Source: Antitrichia curtipendula (Eukaryota > Streptophyta > Bryopsida > Hypnales > Leucodontaceae). Taken from it: 64,000 bases of DNA. The stretch's first letter is position 1, and each line of letters opens with the position of its first letter. Position numbers and translations under genes: made by a program. Below, piece after piece: positions 23,691 to 34,400 of the stretch. The notes below the pieces were generated by a model. The model made no database searches. It was not told where the DNA came from and saw nothing but the letters and a program-made list of their open reading frames with translations. Location: NCBI GenBank assembly GCA_951230915.1, contig OX579638.1:124001-188000 (forward strand), given 5' to 3'.

Positions 23691-23817
23691 TAGACTGCTG
23701 AACCGACGACCTTAGCAGAGGTGCCCAAAGAATCACTGGGTGCCCCCCCTCGGCCCTAAGTCCCAAGCAGATTCACGGTTCCGCCTCAACAGCCCGACCC
23801 AAAAAACTTTAGACCCC

Positions 23818-23912
23818 GCCCGAAGTTCGATTCCCGGTCCAGCCCGAAGTCCAATATTCAATCCAGCTCGAAGTCCGATATCCAGTCAACCCCGAAGTCC
23901 AATGCCCAGCCC
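23818..23912 (+). repeat. 24-bp minisatellite, 4 units
   Basis: CCCGAAGTCCRATATYCARYCCAG-type units of 24 bases lie in tandem. Read on the plus strand they give an 8-residue motif (ARSPIFNP, ARSPISSQ, PRSPMPSP) inside an open frame 23740-23973 with a lysine-rich end. I cannot show that this frame is a gene. Confidence 0.65.
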
Positions 23913-24170
23913 AAAGAAAAAACAAGCCTGGAAAAAAAAACTACGCACGCTCCGCCGCTCCGCTCGTCATTGAAAATATCACATTTATATAGGTGTCCCC
24001 AATAAGTGTGATTAACTATTAGGGTTATTCTCTCCAATGACAATACAATCTATATGTGTTCTAAATTGCTCACAATTAATCGCTTGGCAATGAATACTAA
24101 GAATCAATTGTTATTAATCAGTTGGCCCACCCCCTCTTTCTTTAAACCACAAAACACTATGATAATTAAC

Positions 24171-25633
24171 TAAAAATTCACACTCTTAAGTTGCTTCCGC
24201 AACAAAGTACAATTTAATTCTCTACTTAGAAAAAGTATCAGGAATACTCAATTTCGTCAACAAAAACTATAACGGGTTACAATAAATGATCTCACAATGT
24301 AACTCTCTTACATTGTGAGCAATCAATACTTTGAGCAATTACAAATTTCGCTTTACACTCTAGATTAATAACCAACAATTATCTCTCCAATTTCCTCGGC
24401 AAAGATATTAAGAATCAACTTATAAATTAATTCCTCACAATTAACACTCAACAATAAAGCTTCAATTAAATTGCATCACCCTTCACAAATAACACTCAAG
24501 GAATGACACGTGATAACACGAAAATTATCCTCCACAATGATTAATAAATTTCAATTACTCTCCAAACTTCACTTACATTTATAAAAATATCAATCGTACT
24601 TCATTAATTAACACATACACAATTGTCCTCATGGCAAAGGGTTTAGGATAATCACACAAAATGAATTAGCCTAAGCTCAAGATATGAACACTCAAAAAGA
24701 TACAATAATGAATTCATACAATAACACATGAAAAACAAAGAATGCAAGAGAGAGAGAACAAGCAAAAAAAACATTTAGACCAAAATCAAGATTCGAAAAC
24801 ACATGAGAGACAACCCTCGCAACTTCAACCACCTTGACTAATTCCAACTTCATTCATTCAAAATAAAATCAACAAACTTAAATCATTTCCATTCATTTTA
24901 AATTATTCCTTTGAATTTTAACCGCATTCACACAATAATTTTAAAATAAACAAAATAAAGGGATAAAAGGTCTGCATTTTGGGTTTAGGGTTTAGGGTAC
25001 CCAAACCTTTGTTGTACCATGCGCAGGACTATAGGGAACACATCTGCCACATGTCAAGGATATTGGGATGTTTTCATTCCATATTGACCCTACTCAAAAT
25101 CCTAAAACACCCTCTTACGGACAATTATCCTTTAGGGGTTTATTTTGGACAACATAGATGGAAACAAGCTTTAAATGGCATACACTCTCGATATCAGCAC
25201 TCCAGAAATTTAGGGATATCTCAATGTCAACAGCAACAGATATCGAGAGACCAAAGAATAGCAAGAGGTTTCGAAATATCAAAGATATTAAGAATATAGG
25301 CCATTGAGAGATAGCGATATAGCAAGGTATCAAACTACTGAGAAATGGCTTGCTGAGATTTTGGGTTTAGGGTGAATCTATGTCTCGATATTGATTGCTG
25401 AGATATTTCAAAACCGATTGCTGAGATACCTTGACATCGGTTGCTGAGATACCTCGACATCGGTTGCTGAGATATTTTGGTTTCGATATCGGTGGCATCG
25501 ATATCTCGAGGTACCGACCACATTGATATCTTGAGGTATCGATTGCTGACATATCGAGTGGTCGAAAGGATTAAACAGATATTGGGATATTGAGATATCA
25601 GGTCCACATATGAGATCTAGGGTGTTTAGGGAG
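24171..25633. repeat. Duplication D2, copy a
   Basis: About 1.46 kb matching 38269-39740 in the same orientation with few changes. The first ~800 bases are AT-rich. The end (25180-25620) is GATATC-rich. There is a perfect 11-bp inverted repeat CTCACAATGTA / TACATTGTGAG with a 7-base loop at 24291-24319; the second copy has one mismatch in it. No gene. Confidence 0.9.
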
Positions 25634-25637
25634 TCCA

Positions 25638-26000
25638 CATCTCGGTCTTTCACATCTCGGCCGAAACCCATGGAAATCTGATTTCGAGTCGTCATCCACC
25701 AATGAATTCAGTGGTACTACGCCCGTGAGAACCATGGTCCCACACGGTCTTTCCCACCTCTTTTCATCCACGAGTGCGGTCCGATTCGATGTTACTACGC
25801 CCGGAGGAACCGCAATCCCACTCGGTCTTTCACATCTCGACCGAAACCCATGGGAATTTGATTTCAAGTTGTCATCCACCGATGAGTTCAGTGGTACTAC
25901 GCTCGTGAGAACCATGGTCCCACACGGTCTTTCCTACCTCTTCTCATCCACGAGTGCGGTCCGATTCGATGTTACTACGCCCGGTGGAACCGCAAAAAAC
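25638..26000. repeat. 180-bp tandem repeat, 2 units
   Basis: The phrase TGAGTTCAGTGGTACTACGC recurs with 180-bp spacing (near 25703 and 25883). Each unit is built of two similar halves (GGTACTACGCCCGTGAGAACC and GTTACTACGCCCGGAGGAACC). A further diverged unit is at 40079-40260. Confidence 0.85.
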
Positions 26001-26305
26001 GCAAAAACTGATTCATGTTGATATCTTCATCGTCAGAAGCCTCTAAAGCTTCGGCTCCAAATCAAGCAAACGAACCCGAACAAAACAAGCATCGCAAGAT
26101 GTTCTGCACAAACATAAAATAGACTTCACAAACAGTCTTTCCTAGAATAACAATATACAATATTGCATTCTCAATGATAATAGTCTCAAATGCTTTCAAG
26201 AAACTTCTTCCGAGAAAAACTCAATTACTTACAGATTTCTCGGCAGCGAAGGACTCCCTTTTCTGGCAGCCATCAAGAAGTCCAAAGAACTGGCGGACAA
26301 GGAAC

Positions 26306-28362
26306 TCAAAAGAAGCAACTCGTTTTGAGGCTATCTTGCTTTATGATAGTAACCATGGCTTGATGACTTGAAAGATTTCTAAGCACATCAACCAGTTGTT
26401 GCGCCTTTTTTGCAATTTCCAAAGGAACTTCAATTTCATCACCCAAGTAATGGGTATAATGACCTGTCGGTTCTTCAAACCAAAGCTCAAAAAAGGTCTT
26501 CCCCAGAAGATCCTGCATAAAGGAATATTAATATTGAAAGCTGAGAAGTGTAGCGGTAATCACAACAAGCAGGTCCAACGATTAAACATCATGGCAATGA
26601 CAATGACAACTACGAGTGCAGGCAGACTCACGTAAACAGGTAGGAAAAAACTGTGCAACTAGTTAGAAGCAACAAATACCTGTATACTAGATTCTTCATC
26701 ATTGATCCTGGAGATGATGCGCAGACAACCATCTGTAGTCTTGGAAAATCCAGCGTTGGACAAGCAAACATCCCTAATGATCTTGATAACACGTTTTCAA
26801 ACACTTACACCGGTATCCATTATGCGCTCGGCGATTTTTTCAAAGTACTGCAAGCTCTAGTATCGCGAAGACTGCTGTTCTCAGGAGAATGTAAGAGAAT
26901 GCATCTGAATCGTGTAGAAAAACAGCAGCCGTGAGACCACCACGCTCCGCTGACATTTGACAATCACCGTCTTTCGCTTCCTCCTGGAGAGACCTGAATG
27001 CAATCATGAAAGAAGGAAATTAAAATTCTTAAGTAGGCCAACATTCCATTGACGAACAAAATGGCTAAGAGAACACTCCAAATACAAGGATGCCGGGCTC
27101 AAAATTGAAGAATCTGAAAGTTTCAAAGTCCAACATATTCAATCACCTAAACTCCAATCAGATAGCAGTGAAGACTTGCACACACACACACTCATTACGC
27201 CGACACCTGAACAGCTTGCTAATATCCATAACATGCCCAACAACGACCTCTAAATGCTATATGGAAATCACGCCTTTCCAGAAGCACTTGCTTTGGTATA
27301 AAAATTTGATGTGTCACAAGCAACGCACATGAAATCCACCAGTATCCAAAAGGAAGGAAGCCATCTATTGAGCGAAAACTGCTGTTCTCTGGTTTAGGCG
27401 CACGAAATTCCCTCTCAAACAAATGTGCCATGCAAGTGATTAGCCGACTTCTAGGAAGAACTGAGAAGAGCAAGCCACGATGGCTCTCAGATCAGAAGAG
27501 TAAGAAATATCAGCAAATATGAACATTGATATTCCAAATTAAGATCCTTTCTCAAAAGAAGCGCATCTGCCCATCAAGAGTGTCATACAACAACTTCCGA
27601 ACCTCCACATTAGATATTAAGGTGTCAGAGAGTGACTTCAATTACACATGCTAGAAGAGCACCGAACAATCTGATCTACAGTATCGTCAATTCTTAGTCC
27701 ATTCAAACCATATTCGGCTCCCTAGAATCGATTTTGATTAGTTGAACTACTGAAAGACCGTAATTTAAATTGAAACTTTCATAAAAAGAGGATAATAACA
27801 GCACGCTCCTGAATTTCTCCCTAAAATTCTGGCATTACAAGAAGGAGACTTACTTGAAGAGGCACTCGAAACTCAACAGCGATTCAAGTTCATTCAGCGT
27901 CACACGCCATACCTTACATCGCTACCGCAATTTTTTGCAAGCAGGGACACGGTTAGACACACTAAATGCTTGGCCATTAGAAGGCCCTCTCAGTGTCGAC
28001 TACATCCGTCTTCTCTCCCACTACTAACTGTTTTGAAGAGTAGATTTATTCTTAAGAACCTAGAGAACCCAGAGAGTGGTTTAGGGTTTAGAGCAAAAAT
28101 TGAAAGATCAAACTACGGGTTGAAAAGCGTGAAGAACTTACAAATAATTAGTGTTAGTCGCTTTGAGAAGCTCAACGATTTTTCCAGCTTGAGAATTGAT
28201 GACTGCTTCACTCCTGCCCACCAACCTAGAGGAATCTTCATTGTCGTTTAACAGAGAGAGCTCTAGGCTACTAGAGCCAAAACTAACAGGAAGAGTGACC
28301 AGGGGCAACCTCGCCGCTACCTCCGTCCGTATACGTAGTGTTCGTAAGCTTGTCACAATCAA
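26306..28362 (-). pseudogene. SCC2: SCC2/NIPBL cohesin loader, internally deleted and broken
   Basis: SCC2 loads cohesin onto chromosomes in the nucleus. Three exons are recognised. Exon 28362-28142 has the N-terminal signature (TEVAARLPLVTLPVSFGSS ... KIVELLKATNTNYL) and ends at a GTAAGT donor. Exon 26847-26680 reads YFEKIAERIMDTGVSV, a stop, KRVIKIIRDVCLSN ... ISRINDEESSVQ between AG and GT. Exon 26512 downward reads DLLGKTFFELWFEEPTGHYT ... VPLEIAKKAQQLVDVLR. In plant SCC2 the first block is near the N-terminus and the other two lie hundreds of residues later. Only ~1.3 kb separates them here, so most of the protein is missing. TGA at 26797-26799 sits where relatives have arginine. No ATG is in frame before the first exon. 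Family assignment is from memory of plant sequences but matches at several blocks. Confidence 0.8.
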
Positions 28363-28700
28363 AACCCTCCGAAAGGTTCAAAATAATTTCCCGATCGAAG
28401 ACCATTCTTACTTCGCAAGCTTGTAACCTCTCACGTTGTACGTTGCCTAATCAATCGACATGCACAAGTTGAGGCGGGTACTGATGCAAGACAACTTCTT
28501 GAAACCCCAGGACGCTAAATCGTCCATTCCAAATGGGCCGGCTCCGACGTGGCGTGCGCGGGCTGATACAGCGCCCAACCCGGCATCGGAACCCGCTCCC
28601 GCTCACGGACCTAGGTGTAGGATCGTCATCCTCGCGGAGCGCGCCTCAACGACGGCTCTTTTGTTTGTCTAAGGTAGGAACATCCATTTCCCTCCATGTA
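28363..28700. other. Upstream of the SCC2 fragment; no gene
   Basis: 28510-28650 is unusually GC-rich compared with the flanks, but frames through it have no recognisable features. The natural start exon and promoter of SCC2 are not identified. Confidence 0.4.
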
Positions 28701-29913
28701 CAGTACCCTCCAAAAAGTCTTGGAACCCCATTATGAAGTCCTTCAAATTTTCCTTTTTAACTCCATTTTAAGAACATACTATGAAAAGTATCCTATTAAA
28801 TCTATTGCTTTATGGAACCTTCACCAATATATGAGATTTCAATGTCTAAAAACAGAAACTCCATTTGTGGTGAATTATTTCACGATATTATATAATAATT
28901 AATTAAAAAATGTGTAAGATAATTTTTTAAGATCTGATTGCGTATGTATTTAGGAAACATCATTGTCACATCTTTCATATTACAAAGATGCACATTATGT
29001 AGGTAAATTTTTTGTCGATGTGGCTTTCATGTATTTTGCAATTTTCTTTCATACATGTTCAAGGCAAAGGTCATGTATTCAAAAACATTTGAATAAATAT
29101 TGTCAAATAGGATATCATTAGGAAGCTATGGTATTGTAGAAGCCTACTATATCATGAATTTTACAATATGTCTTGCTCACTAGCAACTACTTTGCAACAA
29201 AGTGGTACACCTACTACCATCAAGTACTACCACCTTAAGCTGCTATCTTAGCTTTGATTTGGTTTGGCATTGTAGAAATTGACTTTTTAATACTTTCTCA
29301 AGATATATCCTCGCATGCCATATTCACTAATGTCCACATTCGGTCATTGTTGTAGGGTCTACATCTTTTTTGTACTCATCTTTGACCTGCTTCTATAAAT
29401 TCTCTATAGGATTGAGGTCAAAAGAATTTGGTGGCCACTCAATGAATTTTACATTATGTCATGGTGCAAAGTTGACTAACACTGCTTAGAACTTTACAAA
29501 TTTGCTTATAGAACTTCTAGCAACATCATATATACAATATTTTAGACAAACATCAATTTTTTCTCACAAAACTTCTAGGCTATGTCTATAAGCAACAATC
29601 ACTAGAAGCATGCATGTATTAATGTTGATCCTCTCAACTGCAAAAACGGTTGAAATCCACTACCTATGATCTTCTACAATGAAATTCTCAAATGTAGCAT
29701 TGTACCTTTCAATTTAGCTTAGTGTTTTCAAAATCAACCACCTCTCACAAAGAAGATATTTCTAAGAAGTGAAATGAGTTACAACAAGGTGCATGACTCA
29801 CCTTGTTTGGGACAAAAAATCTCAATCAAATATCTAAATTTACCTACTATGAATATGATTTGTAATCAAACTACTTGGAGACATGGGGTTGTAAGAGTTC
29901 TTGGAGGGTACTG
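28701..29913 (-). mobile_element. Tc1/mariner-type element, complete but inactive
   Basis: The ends are inverted repeats: CAGTACCCTCCAAAAAGTCTTG at the left and the reverse complement of CAGTACCCTCCAAGAACTCTT at the right. Both are flanked by TA (28699-28700 and 29914-29915), the target site of this superfamily. The length of 1,213 bp is usual. The inside codes a decayed transposase on the minus strand. No second copy is visible in the window. Confidence 0.85.
29345..29444 (-). pseudogene. Tc1-type transposase remnant (C-terminal catalytic block)
   Basis: The minus strand reads IEWPPNSFDLNPIENL, a stop, then KQVKDEYKKDVDPTTM. This is the highly conserved Tc1 region ending in the third catalytic acidic residue (DLNPIENLW in active members). 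The tryptophan codon is TAG here. Earlier parts of the DDE domain are frameshifted beyond recognition. Confidence 0.85.
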
Positions 29914-30696
29914 TACAGTCAGGTCCAGTTCATTTACGAACTGTCTGTTTGAGCCTTCCCGTTTTTTATTGCATAGTATACAAAAAATTTAGAATTTTTT
30001 GTCTTGCATCATTTTCATTGCATCCTTATACAATCCCAATCTAGGGTGCCAAATTTCAGTTTCAAAAAAGCAAAATTCTATTTCTGGTGAATTTTTTAAA
30101 TCAATTTTCATGGTTTTACATAATATTTTATTGTAAATAATTGGTGAGGAATTTTTAAATTTGATCGCACAAATATTTAAAGAACATCCATATGCACATC
30201 TTTCATATTAGAAAACACCCCATTAAGTAGCAAAAATATAAGCTCCCAATAAGGGCTCAATATAAGGCATCATACTAAATGCACCCCAACCTCTTCCTCC
30301 GACGTGGACGTCGTCCTGCTGTAGGACGACCTCAACCCATAGGATGGCAACGTTAGCCTATGGCACCTCGACAAAAACCTATAGAACATGGACGAAAACT
30401 TATAGGTTAGCGACGCAAACGTAGAGCACCGTCCAATACAGGGATATAGGGATTTTTGGTCTGCCTCGACGTCTGACAAACTAGAACAACTTCTCAGAGC
30501 GTGACCTTGTACACCCATGAGTTCAAAAAGCAACTTTTGGGCAGATCCCAAAAAATTATTTGGATGCTCCGAACCCAATGCCGAACCAGAAAAAAGGTTA
30601 TTCGCACTTGTGTGATGGGTGTACATGTCTCCAGGCCACCCGGAAGGCTATCGTCGCTCTCGTGCAGGTTCAGGTTGACGTCCTATTGGTTGACAT
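29914..30696. other. AT-rich dispersed repeat and unassigned frame
   Basis: 29990-30180 shares phrases with 33500-33650 (CAATCCCAATC, GTGAATTTTTT). The minus frame 30626-30270 has a mixed composition but no motif I recognise. Confidence 0.4.
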
Positions 30697-30785
30697 TGCC
30701 TTGGAGGCGGACAACATGGGAGTGGCAGAGGTGGACGTCGCGTTGGAGGCGGACGACATGGGAGTGCCAGAGGTCGACGTCGACT
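30697..30785 (+). repeat. 42-bp tandem duplication
   Basis: TTGGAGGCGGACRACATGGG ... GTSGACGTCG occurs twice. In the plus frame this gives the 14-residue unit LEADNMGVAEVDVA and LEADDMGVPEVDVD. The unit is in phase with codons. Confidence 0.75.
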
Positions 30786-30829
30786 TTCAACAATTGTTTT
30801 CATAACAAGACAATCCAGTAGAGCCACAC

Positions 30830-32959
30830 GGAATCACTTGGAATTGTGGTTTAGGGTGTTCGCCAACATCGATGGGTTATGTTCAACACTATTGATACCG
30901 ATTGCTAGCAACAATTAGAGATTGGCAAATAGCTATTAACTCTATTGGCGGTTGCCAAAGAAATGTTGCAATAGCTTGTGTTGCACGAACTCCAGCATCA
31001 ATCTCTTCATAATCTTCAGACAGCTAATACACTATAGCAAGCATCGAATTCACAATTAATTAAGTTCTGAGGATCAGGCAGCTCTGATGGGTCCGGTAAC
31101 TATAGCCAATTGTAAGAAGACTATGGAAGATAAAGAATTGAATAAGCCAGCGAAACTCACAGTGTAATGTGCTCCAATTGCTTTTAGAAGAGCATATCTT
31201 CACAATATTCAAGTCATCCCGATTGGATTCACTTCTACAATGTATACAGACTTTGTTCTATATTATTCAATCGGGTGCTTCATAGTCATGTCCCAAAGAA
31301 TCTTCAATCTCATAGTCCCTCATTTCACATTTCCAATTGATAAAAAATCAAACATCAGCTCTCTGACGTCCATTCAGCCATTATTTCTATCCAATTGTTA
31401 CACTTTTATTTCCCAGCTCAACTTCAAGTGCTGAAATCGGCTGAGTCACTCCATATACACAATTGCTTGTTTGAAGTTTTGCCAATTGGGAACTGCCATG
31501 CACTCACATGCACACACATTGGATGTGCATCACATCCTCACAATAACAATAATGTCCCAATCGGATCTCAAGCAACAATTTTCCCAAACGGATGTCAAGC
31601 AACAAGAAGATCATACTAATCATAAGAACAACGTCTTCCAAGTGCGTTGGGTTCTCATTCACCATCACACTATAAACTCCGATTGAACACACACAACATG
31701 CATAAAAACTCATACACAATTACACATAAGTCTCACACGCAATTGCCTATCATCCTTGTATTTGCCAGATTTTTTGAAATCTATCCTAGTGCACTTAACA
31801 ATAGTCAATTGCAACAGTCTTTTAATTATTGGAAATGCGCTCCCTATTCTTTTCCAATTGGCTCCTTCAAATCGGCTACACCATTTCCTATTCTATTTTT
31901 CACAACTTTCTGTAATTGAGCCTAGTCTTGAGCAAAGAATTAAGAGCTTGGAAAATCCTATAATTCACATTATTGAGGGTGAAATCCCTAGAAACAATAT
32001 TCAAGGCCAAAATATGAAGACCTTTTTTTTAATCCGAATTTGTAGGTATTAAAATTGTTACATAGACACAACAATTGCACGGTAATTAATCCTTACATGT
32101 TTAGGAAATTGCACATAATAGACATCTGAACTTTTCAAAACTATTTATAAAAAAGAAACCAACAAACTTGACAACAATGCGTTTCAACTTTGAAAAGAAT
32201 TATTGCAAGGTTTAATTTCTATAATAAAATTCAACTACATGATATGATAGTTTCTTGTTTAAAATGTTTATTTGATAAATCTTCACACCAATCTCCACAG
32301 TCATTGTTAAGAAAGGAATGATATTTTTGCCCTATTTCCACTCCTTTTTGACAAAGGGCGGTTTACAAAATTGCATGCCTTTTATTGGACAATGGGACAT
32401 TAGCAATTCAATATTCTATAGCAATTTATGAGCGTTGAACCTATTATTATGGTTTGATGATTTTTTTGTTTTACAACAAAACAATAACATTGGTTTATAC
32501 TCCGTTACGTTCGATGCGACTATGTGCCCCAAAGAGGCAGTCACCGATTGGTTTGCATTAATTTCCTCCCCCCCTCCTCTGCCAAAAAACCTGAGCCGTT
32601 GATTTGATTCAGAAAATAAAAAGATCCCTCCACCAATCATCAATGGAGCGCCATTGAGGAAAAACGAGAGCCTTCGAATGAGCCTCAGAATCGAGGGATA
32701 CGGTTTGCTGACCTTATGTATTTGAATTATATCCATGTAATGTTAACATAGACACCCAAATTCTCCCTTTTGTTGGACACACTTCACTACAATTGCCCAA
32801 AATAGCACACTTTATATCAATTTTTAGCATGTTTCCTACATATGTCCTAAATTAATTACAAAACATCTCTAAATATAAAACACAAGTATATAGTAGACTT
32901 TGGCAATGTAAATAGTAACATATGGATTATAATCAATAAGGTACAACTCCAATCAACTT
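30830..32959. other. AT-rich stretch without recognised genes
   Basis: No exon or RNA gene can be supported. Frames of 60-106 codons exist on both strands but none shows domains, signal sequences or conservation between copies. Confidence 0.5.
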
Positions 32960-33451
32960 TTGATAACTCAAAGAAAAAAATATGCACTTCAATATGCAAA
33001 AAATATATATAAAAAACCTAAAAGCAATTTGGAGATCCGAGGTGTAGCACTTGGGGCCCCAAATGAGACACTAGGGATCCCAGGTATAGTACTTGGGACC
33101 CGAGTTGAGACTTTTGGCACCTTAGGTGTAGCACATGGGGCCCTAATTGAGACACTGGGAACCCCAGGTTTAGCACTTGGGGCCCCAGTTGAGACACTGG
33201 GGACCCCAAATGTAGCACTTGGGGCCCGAGTTGAAACACTGGGGACCCCAGGTTTAGCACTTGGGTCTCCAGTTGAGACACCGAGGACCCCAGATGTACC
33301 AACTCGGGCTGCAGTTGAGACACCGGGTGCTCTAGGTGTAGCACTTATTGTTCTTGCTTTATGTGTGATCCTGTTAATGATTCACAAGATTCAGAGTTCA
33401 GTATTAATCGTTCATGCAGGGATTGGATGGCCACTATTTGAGCAATATTGA
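32960..33451 (+). CDS. Unassigned ORF made mostly of a 14-residue repeat
   Basis: A 163-codon frame is dominated by seven units of the pattern ALGAPVETLGTPGL between about 33038 and 33340, then a short hydrophobic stretch (ALIVLALCVILLMI). The frame may be open only because the 42-bp unit has no stop in this phase; the opposite strand is also open over the array. No promoter, intron or homologue is visible, so a coding role is doubtful. Confidence 0.2.
   Translation: MITQRKKYALQYAKNIYKKPKSNLEIRGVALGAPNETLGIPGIVLGTRVETFGTLGVAHGALIETLGTPGLALGAPVETLGTPNVALGARVETLGTPGLALGSPVETPRTPDVPTRAAVETPGALGVALIVLALCVILLMIHKIQSSVLIVHAGIGWPLFEQY
33038..33340. repeat. 42-bp minisatellite, about 7 units
   Basis: Consensus phrases are GTAGCACTTGGGGCCC and AGTTGAGACACTGGGGACCCC, at 42-bp spacing. 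It is GC-rich inside an AT-rich region. The unit length equals that of the unrelated duplication at 30697-30785. Confidence 0.85.
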
Positions 33452-33639
33452 GAGATTTTGGAATTCAATTCTGCCATTCAAAACAATGTTGCATAATATA
33501 AATTATAGTTGGCATTTTTCATCTTGCATAATGAATATTCAATTCTTGCGCAATCCCAATCAAGCATACCAAATTTGGATTTCAAAAGAGCAAAACTTCA
33601 TCTTCGGTGAATTTTTTTCATTTAAAATTCATAGTTTTA

Positions 33640-34400
33640 CTCAATAATTGAGATTTAAACATATTGAGAATTTTAGTGATGTCAATATTGAGATATCCAC
33701 ACATCAAGATTTTTAGAGATGTCAATATTGAGATATTGAATTATCGGCATACCGACTGCGACATTGTGCATCAAGGAGTTTTGTCGACCTCCATTCGAAA
33801 CCAACTCCCCTCTATCTGAATTAGAACCGTGCTTATACAGCACGGGTATCTTGTATACAAGATATCGATGTTGGATTCCTGGTACTCGACAAGTTATCGT
33901 CAAGGTTTCAGTTGAAGGTTCATAGTATTTCAATAACAGGATATGAGCAACAAGAAGTATTCAGCAGTGAGAGATAGGATTGATTTCGAGATTTCAACAG
34001 CAAGTGCGATCTCGGTATCAACAACAAGAGATACCGGGAGATCCGGGGATGTAGGAAGATATTGAGCAAGATATATTGAGGCATTCAATATGTCAAGATA
34101 AGACAATATATTGAAATATGTGGATATGTCAAGGACTGAGATCTCAAATTATCCCACTACATCAATATCAAAGTATCGAGATATTGAGATTTAAACATAG
34201 TGAGAATTTTAGCGATGTCAATATTGAGATATTGAATTATCGGCATACCAACAAATCTCGATATTTGGATATGTCGATATTGACGTATCGAGATAGGTCC
34301 ATATTGAGATATGTCGAATTCAACATATTCAGATATATGGGTAGCAACGAATATTGGAAGATGGAATGCAACAAGAGATATCAAGATTTCACCAGCAACA
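33640..34400. repeat. GATATTGAG-rich low-complexity block
   Basis: Variants of ATATTGAGATAT and TCGATATGTCGATATTGA recur irregularly. A ~60-base phrase around GATTTAAACATATTGAGAATTTTAG is present twice (33650 and 34190). Confidence 0.7.

Noticed and set aside
28510..28650. GC-rich patch as a ribosomal RNA fragment
   Set aside because: I compared it by eye with conserved rRNA phrases and found none; it is too short to call anything.
32416..32736. A 106-codon minus frame as a gene
   Set aside because: No motif, no exon borders and no second copy to show conservation; AT-rich context makes chance frames of this size likely.
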